DNA of 64,000 nucleotides from Erwinia mallotivora (GTDB lineage: Bacteria; Pseudomonadota; Gammaproteobacteria; Enterobacterales; Enterobacteriaceae): positions 1-64,000 of the forward strand of contig NZ_JFHN01000025.1 of NCBI RefSeq assembly GCF_000590885.1, given 5' to 3'. A program made the position numbers and the translations under genes. Positions 39,613-47,932 of this stretch are shown here, one piece after another. The stretch's first letter is position 1. Each line of letters begins with the position of its first letter. The notes under the pieces are model-generated. The model saw nothing but the letters and a program-made list of their open reading frames with translations. It searched no databases and had not been told where the DNA came from.

Positions 39613-40101
39613 TCAGTCCATTTTATCGATTGAGATTGCTAATGTGTTGAAATGCACGCCGAATACAACCTGTTCCCCAGGCGCTATTTTTCGCCACCAG
39701 GATTTCTTCTTATGTTTTTCTTCAAGAGAAATAATTTCGCTCCAGCCTGCTTTGTCTATCTCCCGATAAGCAGCCGTGATCCCTATGGCAATATCATCCT
39801 TATCAGGAGAAACAGAAATTTTCCTTTTTTCACCCGGCTTTATTATTCCTTCATAAATTTTTGAGACCTCTTCCTTCAGTGCAGGGTTGGTGTTATCAGT
39901 AATTGAAAAAAAATCACTATTTTCAAAATTATCCACCGCTTTCAATCCATAAACACTGATGCTTAATGGTGACGCCTCGCCTTTTTCATTAATATTGATA
40001 TCGTCTGCTGCGGTTAAACTAATTTTAAAAGAATCTGATTCCTGTTTTTTTGGTAGTGAAAAACCACAGCCAGATAAAAAAAAAGACAACAGCAGAACCA
40101 C
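39613..40101 (-). CDS. tssJ: T6SS outer-membrane lipoprotein TssJ
   Basis: TssJ is the lipoprotein that holds the TssJLM complex to the outer membrane. The product begins MVLLLSFFLSGCGF, a short lipoprotein signal with lipobox LSGC, so the mature protein starts at the cysteine near residue 12. The rest is a small beta-sandwich with FKISLTAADDININEKGEASPLSISVYGLK, typical of TssJ. The start is a GTG at 40101: no in-frame ATG exists after the upstream stop, and the ribosome site is poor, so the true start is uncertain. It lies three bases before tssK. Confidence 0.85.
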   Translation of the reverse strand: MVLLLSFFLSGCGFSLPKKQESDSFKISLTAADDININEKGEASPLSISVYGLKAVDNFENSDFFSITDNTNPALKEEVSKIYEGIIKPGEKRKISVSPDKDDIAIGITAAYREIDKAGWSEIISLEEKHKKKSWWRKIAPGEQVVFGVHFNTLAISIDKMD

Positions 40102-40240
40102 TGAATAATCGATGAATTTCCATTCGGACTTATTTATTTTTTAACATGCTGCATCTTATTGTACCTCAACCCACCAAATGGTAGAAAAACAAATACTTAC
40201 TCCAAGTTTTCCTGGTAGCATCAATTAAGATACCGAGTTA

Positions 40241-40270
40241 AAAACTTGCCACCTGAAGATGGCAAGTTTT
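40241..40270 (-). terminator. Terminator of hcp
   Basis: AAAACTTGCCA/TGGCAAGTTTT forms an 11-base stem with an 8-base loop, followed on the minus strand by extra T. It begins 20 bases after the hcp stop and would limit read-through into tssJ, keeping Hcp at high level relative to the rest of the arm. Confidence 0.8.
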
Positions 40271-40290
40271 ATTACAACACTGAAAGTCAA

Positions 40291-40776
40291 TTAACTACTC
40301 TGATTAGCTTTAACATCATAGCTGGCTGAGATAACACCAGATTTACTACCCTCAGAATTTTGCATGACATAATCCTGAGTGACTTTAGTGAAAGAGAATT
40401 TAACTTCTTCACATGGACGGGTTTCGTCTGCAGAAGAGCCAGTCATGCCAACACGAGTAATAATGACGTCAGTAAATGTGATAGTCAGATACTCCAACGG
40501 GTCGCCGCCCGCTTTGCGAACAACAAAAACAATATTCTTGATGTGCTTACCCGTCAGACAATAACTGAGAAGGTTAGGACTGGCTTTATCGGTATAGTGA
40601 GTAAAACAAAAATCGTCTACAGTTGCTTTACCGGAGCCACCACCTGAACCACTGTGCATATTTGAATGCTGAGCGACATCCCATTGCCACGTCAGAACTT
40701 CAATTTCATTAGTGTGAGAAGCATCAAGTGATTCACCTTCGATGCCATCGATCTTAATAAACATATCTTGTGCCAT
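40291..40776 (-). CDS. hcp: T6SS tube protein Hcp (TssD)
   Basis: Hcp hexamers stack into the expelled inner tube. The 161-residue protein starts MAQDMFIKIDGIEGESLD. It continues with the family motifs IEVLTWQWDV, a Ser-Gly-rich loop (SGSGGGSGKATVDDFCFTHYTDKASP) and CEEVKFSFTKVTQDY. No C-terminal toxin extension is present. ATG 40776 is preferred over the in-frame ATG at 40797 because it aligns with all Hcp proteins and AAGGAAA lies upstream. It has its own terminator, and structured DNA lies upstream. Confidence 0.96.
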   Translation of the reverse strand: MAQDMFIKIDGIEGESLDASHTNEIEVLTWQWDVAQHSNMHSGSGGGSGKATVDDFCFTHYTDKASPNLLSYCLTGKHIKNIVFVVRKAGGDPLEYLTITFTDVIITRVGMTGSSADETRPCEEVKFSFTKVTQDYVMQNSEGSKSGVISASYDVKANQSS

Positions 40777-40807
40777 GATAATTTCCTTATTAGACACTAA
40801 TATAAAA

Positions 40808-40826
40808 CGTTACACGTGGTGTAACG
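40808..40826. promoter_or_regulatory. Inverted repeats upstream of hcp
   Basis: CGTTACAC-GTG-GTGTAACG is a perfect 8-base inverted repeat centred about 40 bases before the hcp ATG. A second one, CTTTAC/GTAAAG, is at 40845-40861. They may be an operator or 5'-leader hairpins; the hcp promoter should lie in this 170-base gap, but no clear -35/-10 pair was found. Confidence 0.45.
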
Positions 40827-40946
40827 ACCTGCTAAAACAGAGAACTTTACTTAATGTAAAGCAACACTACTCTGCTAATATTTTTATGTAACAGTCAACC
40901 TGGAGCCGTAAATACAGTTCCGACAAGCTAAATACAATTTTTTATA

Positions 40947-42446
40947 TCAGGCAACGCCTTTCAGTGAAGGCAGTTTAGCAACCATACGTAGTGAAACCGT
41001 CAGACCTTCTAACTGGAAATGTGGCCGCAGGAAAAATTTTGCCTGATAGTATCCTGGATTACCTTCCACTTCCTCTACCACGACTTCAGCAGCAGCCAGC
41101 GGGCGACGTGCTTTTGTTTCGAAAGAAGAGTTGGCCGGATCACCATCCACATAATTCATTACCCAATTATTCAACCAGCGTTGCATCTCATCACGTTCTT
41201 TAAATGTACCGATTTTGTCTCGAACAATACATTTGAGGTAATGAGCAAAGCGTGAACAGGCAAACATGTAAGGCAAACGGGCCGATAAGTTGGCGTTTGC
41301 TGTTGCATCCGGATCATAATATTCAGCCGGTTTTTGCAGAGACTGTGCACCAATGAAAGCCGCATAGTCAGTGTTTTTACGATGAATAAGTGGAATAAAG
41401 CCATTTTTGGCTAATTCAGCTTCACGGCGATCAGAAATAGCAATTTCTGTCGGACATTTCATATCGATTCCACCATCATCCGTAGGGAAAGTATGGCAGG
41501 GCAAGCCTTCCACTACGCCACCGCTTTCCACTCCACGAATTAAGGTACACCAACCGTAATGCTTGAATGAACGATTAATATTTACCGCCATCGCATAGGC
41601 TGCGTTAGACCAGACATATTTGCTGTGGTCTGCACCATCGGTGGTTTCTTCAAAGTTAAAATGATCTACCGGATTGGTTCGGATACCGTAAGGCAGACGC
41701 GCCAGGAAACGTGGCATCGCCAGACCAATATAACGAGAGTCTTCTGACTGGCGCAGTGAATTCCACGCTGCATATTCCAGGTTCTGGGTAAAAATTTTGG
41801 TCAGATCTCGCGGGTTGGCCAGTTCCTGCCACGAGTCCATCTGTAATACGGAAGGTGATGCTCCGGTAATGAAAGGGACATGTGCCGATGCGGCAACTTT
41901 GCCAATTGACGATAACAAATCCACATCCGGCGCAGTATGGTCAAAAAAGTAATCGGCAACAAGACAGCCATATGGCTCACCGCCGAGCTGACCATATTCT
42001 TCTTCATAAATCTGCTTAAACAAAGGGCTCTGATCCCATGCGATTCCTTTGTAGCGCTTCATGTTACGTCTTAAATCATCCTTGGAAATATCCATAAAGC
42101 GCAGTTTCAGCTTTTCATCTGTTTCCGTGTTATAAACCAGATAATGCAAACCACGCCATGCACTTTCCAAAGCCTGAAATTCCGGATGATGCAAAATCAA
42201 ATTAATTTGCTCCGACAATTTCCGATCAATTTCAGCGATAAATCTTGCAATGTTTTTATAAGCATCCTCAGCAACAGTAACAGAGTTTGCAAGAGCCTGT
42301 TCCGCAAGCGTCTTTACTGCATTTTCAACAGCGGCTTTCGCCTGATCGGATTTCGGCTTAAATTCTTTATTCAATAAAGCATTAAAATCACTATAAGTTG
42401 TAGTGGCAGCTGTAACCTGCTTATTGTTTTCTACATTAATAGCCAT
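40947..42446 (-). CDS. tssC: T6SS sheath large subunit TssC (VipB)
   Basis: TssC and TssB form the contractile sheath. The 499-residue product has the normal length. Conserved parts include HHPEFQALESAWRGLHYLV, LMISKDDL-type and YGCLVADYFFDH segments, FLARLPYG, and a C-terminal PGYYQAKFFLRPHFQLEGLTVSLRMVAKLP. The frame is open to 42542, but ATG 42446 (MAINVENNKQV) fits the family start and lies 16 bases after tssB. Confidence 0.96.
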   Translation of the reverse strand: MAINVENNKQVTAATTTYSDFNALLNKEFKPKSDQAKAAVENAVKTLAEQALANSVTVAEDAYKNIARFIAEIDRKLSEQINLILHHPEFQALESAWRGLHYLVYNTETDEKLKLRFMDISKDDLRRNMKRYKGIAWDQSPLFKQIYEEEYGQLGGEPYGCLVADYFFDHTAPDVDLLSSIGKVAASAHVPFITGASPSVLQMDSWQELANPRDLTKIFTQNLEYAAWNSLRQSEDSRYIGLAMPRFLARLPYGIRTNPVDHFNFEETTDGADHSKYVWSNAAYAMAVNINRSFKHYGWCTLIRGVESGGVVEGLPCHTFPTDDGGIDMKCPTEIAISDRREAELAKNGFIPLIHRKNTDYAAFIGAQSLQKPAEYYDPDATANANLSARLPYMFACSRFAHYLKCIVRDKIGTFKERDEMQRWLNNWVMNYVDGDPANSSFETKARRPLAAAEVVVEEVEGNPGYYQAKFFLRPHFQLEGLTVSLRMVAKLPSLKGVA

Positions 42447-42462
42447 GATTCCCTTCTCTGAC

Positions 42463-42993
42463 TCAATCTTTCCGTGATAGATTACTGGTTGCATTTTTGG
42501 GCTTAGGTTCAGCAGCCAGCGTGTTGAGCAGCGTTTTATCATTCAACACTTTCATTACCAGACTTTCGGCACCCGCTTTACCATCCATATAGGTTTGTAA
42601 ATTGGCCAACTGTGTCCGCGCTTCCAAAAGTTGAGAAAGTGAGTCAACCTTTTTAGCAATTTCGTCAGGAGAAAAATCATTGATACTTTCAAATGACATA
42701 TCAACCATCAGCTGACCTTCACCAGTCAACGTATTCGGCACCGCAAAGGCGACTCTTGGTTTCATCGCCTTCATACGCTCATCAAAATTGTCGATATCAA
42801 TACTCAGGAACTTTCTGTCAGCGACCGGAGGTAAAGGCTCAAGTGCTTTACCAGATAAATCAGCCAGTACTCCCATGACAAATGGCAGTTCAATCTTCTT
42901 TTCGCTGCCATAAATTTCCACATCGTATTCTATCTGAACACGGGGAGCACGATTCCTTGCAATAAATTTTTGAGAACTGCTTTTACCAGCCAT
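42463..42993 (-). CDS. tssB: T6SS sheath small subunit TssB (VipA)
   Basis: TssB is the small sheath subunit. The 176-residue protein starts MAGKSSSQKFIARNRAPRVQIEYDVE. It has the motifs KKIELPFVMGVLADLSG, FLSIDIDNFDERMKAMKPR and a C-terminal SLSQLLEARTQLANLQTYMDGK. ATG 42993 is chosen over the in-frame ATG at 43017 by family alignment. Its promoter must lie in the 113 bases before the end of the fimbrial operon, or transcripts come through from the fimbrial genes. Confidence 0.95.
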   Translation of the reverse strand: MAGKSSSQKFIARNRAPRVQIEYDVEIYGSEKKIELPFVMGVLADLSGKALEPLPPVADRKFLSIDIDNFDERMKAMKPRVAFAVPNTLTGEGQLMVDMSFESINDFSPDEIAKKVDSLSQLLEARTQLANLQTYMDGKAGAESLVMKVLNDKTLLNTLAAEPKPKNATSNLSRKD

Positions 42994-43106
42994 CACGATA
43001 TCCCTTTCACTGTGCACATAAAATATTAAATATCTGTTGCCTAACAGTAATTACATAATGAATTTTTACTCACTGCCCCCAATAAAGGCAACCATCCCTC
43101 CCTAAT

Positions 43107-43688
43107 CTAATTATAAACGAGTTCAACTCCGGCAAGTGATTTTAAAACCCCTGCCGTAACGGCATTATTCCCGCTGGCATAATAACTCGCTGTATATTGA
43201 TGAGTAACATCGTCTCCAGAGGAAGAAACAACATAATCCTGACCACTTTCCGTATCATCAATGATAACCTGCGTGCCATCTTCTTTGCGGATTCTGACCT
43301 GGACATTTTCACTGTAACCATCCCCTGTTGTATTAATGAGATTGCCCGTAGTGGAATCAGCCGAACTCAAGTTGCTGACAAATTTAACCGTCACAGTGCG
43401 ATCAGAAGGACACTCCTGCAATGTAATATCGAAATTCTTACTGCCAGCTTCATTACCATCAGTTTGCAATGATGAAGTACTGATTGTTGGTAATAATACT
43501 ACCTCTGAATAAGTTCCACTATTAATGCTGACAATGCAAGTCTCTTCGTTATAAACACCCTGAAAAAGTACTTCAATATTACACCCATTGCTACAATCTG
43601 TATCAGCTGCAAGCTGCAAAGGGAAAAAAAGACCTGAAAACATCATCGCAGAAACTGTCAGTCGTATATGCTTATTTAACGAGTACAT
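43107..43688 (-). CDS. Minor fimbrial subunit
   Basis: The 193-residue pilin-like protein is the fourth gene of a chaperone-usher operon. A signal peptide covers about 1-28 (ending LQLAAD). The mature part has the type 1 pilin pattern: an early cysteine in EETCIVSI, the second in LQECPSD, TSSLQTDGNEAGSKNFDITL, and the C-terminal beta strand KSLAGVELVYN that a chaperone would bind. Two extra cysteines (DCSNGC) lie at the mature N-terminus. Its start overlaps the usher stop by 13 bases. Confidence 0.85.
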   Translation of the reverse strand: MYSLNKHIRLTVSAMMFSGLFFPLQLAADTDCSNGCNIEVLFQGVYNEETCIVSINSGTYSEVVLLPTISTSSLQTDGNEAGSKNFDITLQECPSDRTVTVKFVSNLSSADSTTGNLINTTGDGYSENVQVRIRKEDGTQVIIDDTESGQDYVVSSSGDDVTHQYTASYYASGNNAVTAGVLKSLAGVELVYN

Positions 43689-46312
43689 GTCACCTCCAGT
43701 TGTGCCATCTTATTTTCTCCCGTTGCCGAGACATTGCTACCCGAAAGAATACGACAATTAACAGATTCATCTCCCATGACATAGAGTGAACCACTGTCGG
43801 GATCCCACCCACGTATAAAGCCTTTACCACCCTGGCCGATAACGGTCTGGCTGACGCCATCCTTATTAACCAGTTCAGTACCAATTGGCATAAATACCCC
43901 ATTACTATCCCTGACCGTCAGGATGGCAGGAATACCAATAAGTGTTTTCATGTGAATCAATGAAACTGAACCAGCACGCGGCACAATAACCCTTTCATTC
44001 TCTAAAACGTCAACGGTATCGGGTAATCCTTTCGCATCTATAGAAACGGTGTTCTCACGGTAAGGTGTAAGTGACGGCATAATCACATAACCATTACTGT
44101 CAATTGTTGACCCATAACCATTTGATAATTTCGCGCCTTCCCCGCCGGGCACATCAATAATGGCAAAAGGAGAATCTCCCAATTGCGGACCCAGTGTCGC
44201 TCCCCCCTGATGCGCAACAAGGCTGCCATTTGCCGATAACGACATCTGCTTTGTCGACTCACTGTTATACGAAGCGGTCATCCCAATCTGACCATAAGGT
44301 GAACGATAATTAGCATTACCTGTTACGCCTTCCACATGTGAGCCAGAACTGGATCGACCATATGAGGTTCCTATACCGTAGTTAAATTCGTTCCTGTCAC
44401 CCTGACTACCGTTTGCATTCATCTGCAAGGTGGCATTATTCGAACTGTCGCGAGTATATGTGGAATACAGTGAACTGAATGCGGGTTTGGAAACGGTATT
44501 ATTTCGACCTAAAGGTACGCTTACCGAAAAGGTGTAGTTGTTGATATTCTTACCATTGCCCGAGTAGGATCGGGATGCTGCAAGAGACCAGGAAAAATAG
44601 CGCTCAGTTTTATTAAAACTAAGGGTGTATTGTTTAGCCGTTGACCTCTCATCCCAGTAACTGTATATGCTGCCAGATGCATTAATATATGAGTTATTCC
44701 ACAAACGTTGTCCCATTGTTAAAGTCAGTTTTTCACGGGCACGATAATCAACTTCTTTGTAACTGGAACGAGAACCATATCGGTCAATACTGGCATCTCT
44801 GAAGGTATAATAACCTTTTGTGGAGTAACGATAAGCCGCTAAGGTGAAATCTGTTCTGGTTGGTTCCAGATATTTACTGTAACCCACTCTGAAACTATTA
44901 CCCTCTGATTTACCATCACGAAGTTCGCTTCGCGCGTAGGTGCCGTCGAAATAAATACCGCCTACTGGCGTATTGATTGAATTACCTAAAACAAATGCAT
45001 TATAACGCTCGGATGCCTGCATACCGCCGTACAAAGTGTACATGCTCGTCAGACCATACTGATATACCCCCTGCAATACAGTAGGGTTATCACGCAAAAC
45101 ATCGTCTCTTAACTGCCCGGCGGACAAACCAAAATTTGAAACACCTTCATGCAGCAACATAGGTGGGGCAGAGAAAGGGACATTCTGAGTGCGCTGCCTG
45201 CCATCCGCTTCGGTAATTGTTAATAATAAATCACCGCCATACCCCATTGCACCGATATCAGTTAGTTCAAATGGCCCCGGTGGTACCGTTGTTTCATAGA
45301 TAATCTGACCACGTTGCGTCACACTGACTTTTGCATTCGTTTCAGCCGTTCCACGTAAAACAGGCACATAGTTGCGTATACCCTCGGGTAACATTCGCTC
45401 ATCTGATTGAAGCTGTATGCCGCGTATGGTAAAGCTGTCAAATACTTCACCCCGAGTATTACTGTCACCAATCGTCAATTGACTTTTTAATGGTGTAATA
45501 TCGGTCTGCGCGTATCCCAGCAGGCTCTGCGTTTTCATGCCATATCGATTCGACCAGTTTGTATTCAATCTTTTTCTTAAGCGCCACCCGGCGAAATTAA
45601 ATCCGGCCAGCAGACCAATATTATTCGTATAGGTCGTTTTGCTACTTCCACTATATGTGCTCGATCCGTAGTTCAGGCTGTAAAGGTTGGCATTATAATC
45701 AATAAATCCTGCGGTAACTCCAGAATCCCAGGTATTAGGGTCGATATAACCACGTGGAAACTGGACAATATTAACCTGCGGCACGACAACAGAAAGCAGG
45801 AAGTCGCCGCTGTCATAGTTTACGCTACTGCCAACAATTAATGTCTCCAGCCGGTAACATTGCTCAGCGTCACTTTGTGAAATTGTTTGCCCGGCTATAT
45901 TTTGTGCAGGATTATTGTCACCCAGTTTAATTCCGAGCGACTCAATTTCACTCAGGGTAAAGCAGGCACGGGCAGTCTGACCATCTTCCGTGGCGGTAAA
46001 ACGTATAGTGTGTTTTCCACGGTTCTGATTATTGACAATAACAATAACGGGGTAACTTCCGGGAGAGACATAGTTTCCCCGATTAAAACGTGAAACATCG
46101 ACGGCAGCGCCATGCATGAACGACGGATTGAATTCGATAACTGCGGGTGCAGCAGCCGCGCTTGCCTCAGAAGAAAGCAAAGTCTCTGCCCTCCCGACAG
46201 GAGCAACAACTACACAAACAACACTGATTGTTGTTATGATCTTTTTGGATGAAATTGCGCACAGCGGCGTGATCTTCGCTTTGCTAAGTAAATTCATTTT
46301 TGATTGATGCAC
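43676..46312 (-). CDS. Fimbrial outer-membrane usher
   Basis: The 878-residue usher assembles and exports pilins. After a signal peptide (about 25-45) it has the periplasmic N-domain (IEFNPSFMHGAAVDVSRFNRGNYVSPGSYPV). The FimD-type beta-barrel with plug follows (FTIRGIQLQSDERMLPEGIRNYVPVLRGTAETNAKVSV, GYGGDLLLTITEADG), and then the C-domains (PRAGSVSLIHMKTLIG, GQGGKGFIRG). All domains are present, so it looks functional. The GTG at 46312 is chosen because AAGGAG lies eight bases upstream; ATG 46297 and ATG 46345 are alternatives. An exact 7-base tandem repeat lies in its leader. Confidence 0.9.
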   Translation of the reverse strand: MHQSKMNLLSKAKITPLCAISSKKIITTISVVCVVVAPVGRAETLLSSEASAAAAPAVIEFNPSFMHGAAVDVSRFNRGNYVSPGSYPVIVIVNNQNRGKHTIRFTATEDGQTARACFTLSEIESLGIKLGDNNPAQNIAGQTISQSDAEQCYRLETLIVGSSVNYDSGDFLLSVVVPQVNIVQFPRGYIDPNTWDSGVTAGFIDYNANLYSLNYGSSTYSGSSKTTYTNNIGLLAGFNFAGWRLRKRLNTNWSNRYGMKTQSLLGYAQTDITPLKSQLTIGDSNTRGEVFDSFTIRGIQLQSDERMLPEGIRNYVPVLRGTAETNAKVSVTQRGQIIYETTVPPGPFELTDIGAMGYGGDLLLTITEADGRQRTQNVPFSAPPMLLHEGVSNFGLSAGQLRDDVLRDNPTVLQGVYQYGLTSMYTLYGGMQASERYNAFVLGNSINTPVGGIYFDGTYARSELRDGKSEGNSFRVGYSKYLEPTRTDFTLAAYRYSTKGYYTFRDASIDRYGSRSSYKEVDYRAREKLTLTMGQRLWNNSYINASGSIYSYWDERSTAKQYTLSFNKTERYFSWSLAASRSYSGNGKNINNYTFSVSVPLGRNNTVSKPAFSSLYSTYTRDSSNNATLQMNANGSQGDRNEFNYGIGTSYGRSSSGSHVEGVTGNANYRSPYGQIGMTASYNSESTKQMSLSANGSLVAHQGGATLGPQLGDSPFAIIDVPGGEGAKLSNGYGSTIDSNGYVIMPSLTPYRENTVSIDAKGLPDTVDVLENERVIVPRAGSVSLIHMKTLIGIPAILTVRDSNGVFMPIGTELVNKDGVSQTVIGQGGKGFIRGWDPDSGSLYVMGDESVNCRILSGSNVSATGENKMAQLEVTCTR

Positions 46313-46350
46313 CTGGTAAGCTCCTTTTCCAGTCGACTGCCGCATACTGT

Positions 46351-46371
46351 CTACGGACTACGGACTACGGA
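46351..46371 (-). repeat. Three exact 7-base tandem repeats in the usher leader
   Basis: CTACGGA occurs three times in direct succession at 46351-46371, followed by the partial unit CTGCGC. It lies between the chaperone stop (46420) and the usher start. The number seven is not a multiple of three, and any change alters the spacing or an upstream in-frame segment beginning at 46345 only if that start is used. Confidence 0.85.
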
Positions 46372-46419
46372 CTGCGCATTCACTCCCCCTGTCTGACTTT
46401 GCACAATCCGATATTAGAT

Positions 46420-47169
46420 TTAATTATCTTGCTGCAAGACTAATTTATTTCCATCAGTAATTTTGAGTTTACCGTTGTAAGTAGAACCATAGTCATTAAT
46501 TAACTTGAAGGTTATTTCGCTTAAACCAGTAATGGTGCTTTTATTTTCAGAAATGAACTCTTTATTACCAAATGGTTCAATCATATCTGTAGATAAGGTT
46601 ACAGATTTACTACCAACCTGAGCATTGATACTGTCAAAAGAAAGATAATAAGGTGTTGGATTAGTAACCTTGATTCCCTTACCGCCTGACAATATCTCCC
46701 ATTGAATTTTATCCACTTCAGCTGTACCAGAACTTGATAATGCTTTTGGGCGGTAAAATATTTTTATCCTGGTTCTGAAGGCAAGCTCCAGCCGGTCAAC
46801 ATTCTCCATATTTTTAACAACCGGAGGCACTTCCAGTAAATTAAACCAGAATACCGATTCACGGTCCTGCGGCAACGCCATTCCATTGTAAATGAGACGA
46901 ACACTTTGCCCTTTACCGGATTCAACCCGATAAACAGGTGGAGTAACCATAAAAGGAACTTTCATTGCATTAACATCGGCATTAGCATCACCATCATCCA
47001 CCCAGACCTGTACTAATGCAGCGTTTCCACTTTTATTATTTGTCCGAACATTCACCTCCTTTTCATTCCCTGGAAAAATTATCCTGGTGCCACTAATTGT
47101 CATTGCTGCCCATCCGTTATTAATTGCGGAGAGCATTAAAAGGGCTGAAATGATTATTTTAATCAGCAT
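46420..47169 (-). CDS. Periplasmic fimbrial chaperone
   Basis: The 249-residue PapD-type chaperone escorts pilins by donor-strand complementation. A signal peptide covers about 1-21 (ending NNGWA). The G1 strand motif is MTISGTRIIFPGNEKEVNVRTNN, with the characteristic Arg near residue 28. VFWFNLLEVPPV is the conserved middle motif, followed by the RTRIKIFYRPKAL segment containing the chaperone lysine. Both Ig domains are complete. It lies between the major pilin and the usher, as usual. Confidence 0.92.
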   Translation of the reverse strand: MLIKIIISALLMLSAINNGWAAMTISGTRIIFPGNEKEVNVRTNNKSGNAALVQVWVDDGDANADVNAMKVPFMVTPPVYRVESGKGQSVRLIYNGMALPQDRESVFWFNLLEVPPVVKNMENVDRLELAFRTRIKIFYRPKALSSSGTAEVDKIQWEILSGGKGIKVTNPTPYYLSFDSINAQVGSKSVTLSTDMIEPFGNKEFISENKSTITGLSEITFKLINDYGSTYNGKLKITDGNKLVLQQDN

Positions 47170-47210
47170 AGATTTACCCGAAAACTTTCGCTTTTAATCA
47201 AATTTAATAC

Positions 47211-47246
47211 AGGCCTGGTCTACCTGATTCAGAATATCCCAGGCCT
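47211..47246 (-). other. Hairpin between major pilin and chaperone genes
   Basis: AGGCCTGG (47211-47218) pairs with CCAGGCCT (47239-47246). No T run follows on the minus strand. A hairpin in this position is common in fimbrial operons, where it protects pilin mRNA and reduces downstream expression; that role is inferred. Confidence 0.6.
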
Positions 47247-47318
47247 TTATAATATAAGCAGGAGTAAACTTACATTAATTCAGAGTCACTCTTACTAACT
47301 TGTGCTTTAAACGCTAGT

Positions 47319-47855
47319 TTATGGATATGCCAGAGTATACTGAGCCTGGGCATAAACTTTACCAGCAGTAGTCGCACCTGTAGCGTAGTAGCCACCATAG
47401 TAACGCATAGAAGCTTTACCAGAACTTACGGTCGCCGCATCCCCTGTAGACCCCAGAGCCAGTGGCTGTTCATCAGAATTGTACAAACGTACTTCAACGT
47501 TAGTTGCAGCTGTATCTGTACCGCTATAAGTATTGGTCAGGTTACCAGTAGAAGAATTAGTACCGCTACCACCAATCGCTTCGAAATGCGCAGCAACAGA
47601 GGTTATCGCTGTAGGACAGTCGCTAACATTGATATCAAATAGTTTTGAGCCACCGGTAGCACCGGCTGTGGCTAAGGTTGTAGTAGACAGGGTGGGTAAG
47701 GTTACAGTGATATTCTCGCTGTCGGTATCAATGGTGCAGGTTTCAGTAATCAGCTCACCATTAAATGTCACAGTACCCTGAGTTGCAGCGTTTGCAGCCT
47801 GAGAAGCCGTCATGCCCAGTGCCAGCGCACACACAATCACTTTTAAATTACGCAT
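47319..47855 (-). CDS. Major fimbrial subunit (type 1 pilin family)
   Basis: The 178-residue pilin has a signal peptide of about 23 residues (ending AANA). The mature sequence begins ATQGTVTFNGELITETCTID with the first cysteine, and the disulfide partner is in INVSDCPTAI. It ends with the alternating strand YAQAQYTLAYP. It is rich in Thr, Ala and Gly, like FimA-type major subunits. It is the first gene of the operon and is preceded by CAGGAAA. Its promoter must lie in or near the 77 bases up to the end of tssH. Confidence 0.93.
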   Translation of the reverse strand: MRNLKVIVCALALGMTASQAANAATQGTVTFNGELITETCTIDTDSENITVTLPTLSTTTLATAGATGGSKLFDINVSDCPTAITSVAAHFEAIGGSGTNSSTGNLTNTYSGTDTAATNVEVRLYNSDEQPLALGSTGDAATVSSGKASMRYYGGYYATGATTAGKVYAQAQYTLAYP

Positions 47856-47932
47856 AAAATTTCCTGTTTATAAATACGAATTAATTGCATTTGACACACA
47901 CATAACTGTGTTTGTGTCTGTCAGTTCCATTG

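Noticed and set aside
43565..43590. IEVLFQG in the minor pilin looks like a picornavirus 3C protease tag site
   Set aside because: It lies at the natural mature N-terminal region of a pilin, without vector sequence, and is a coincidence.
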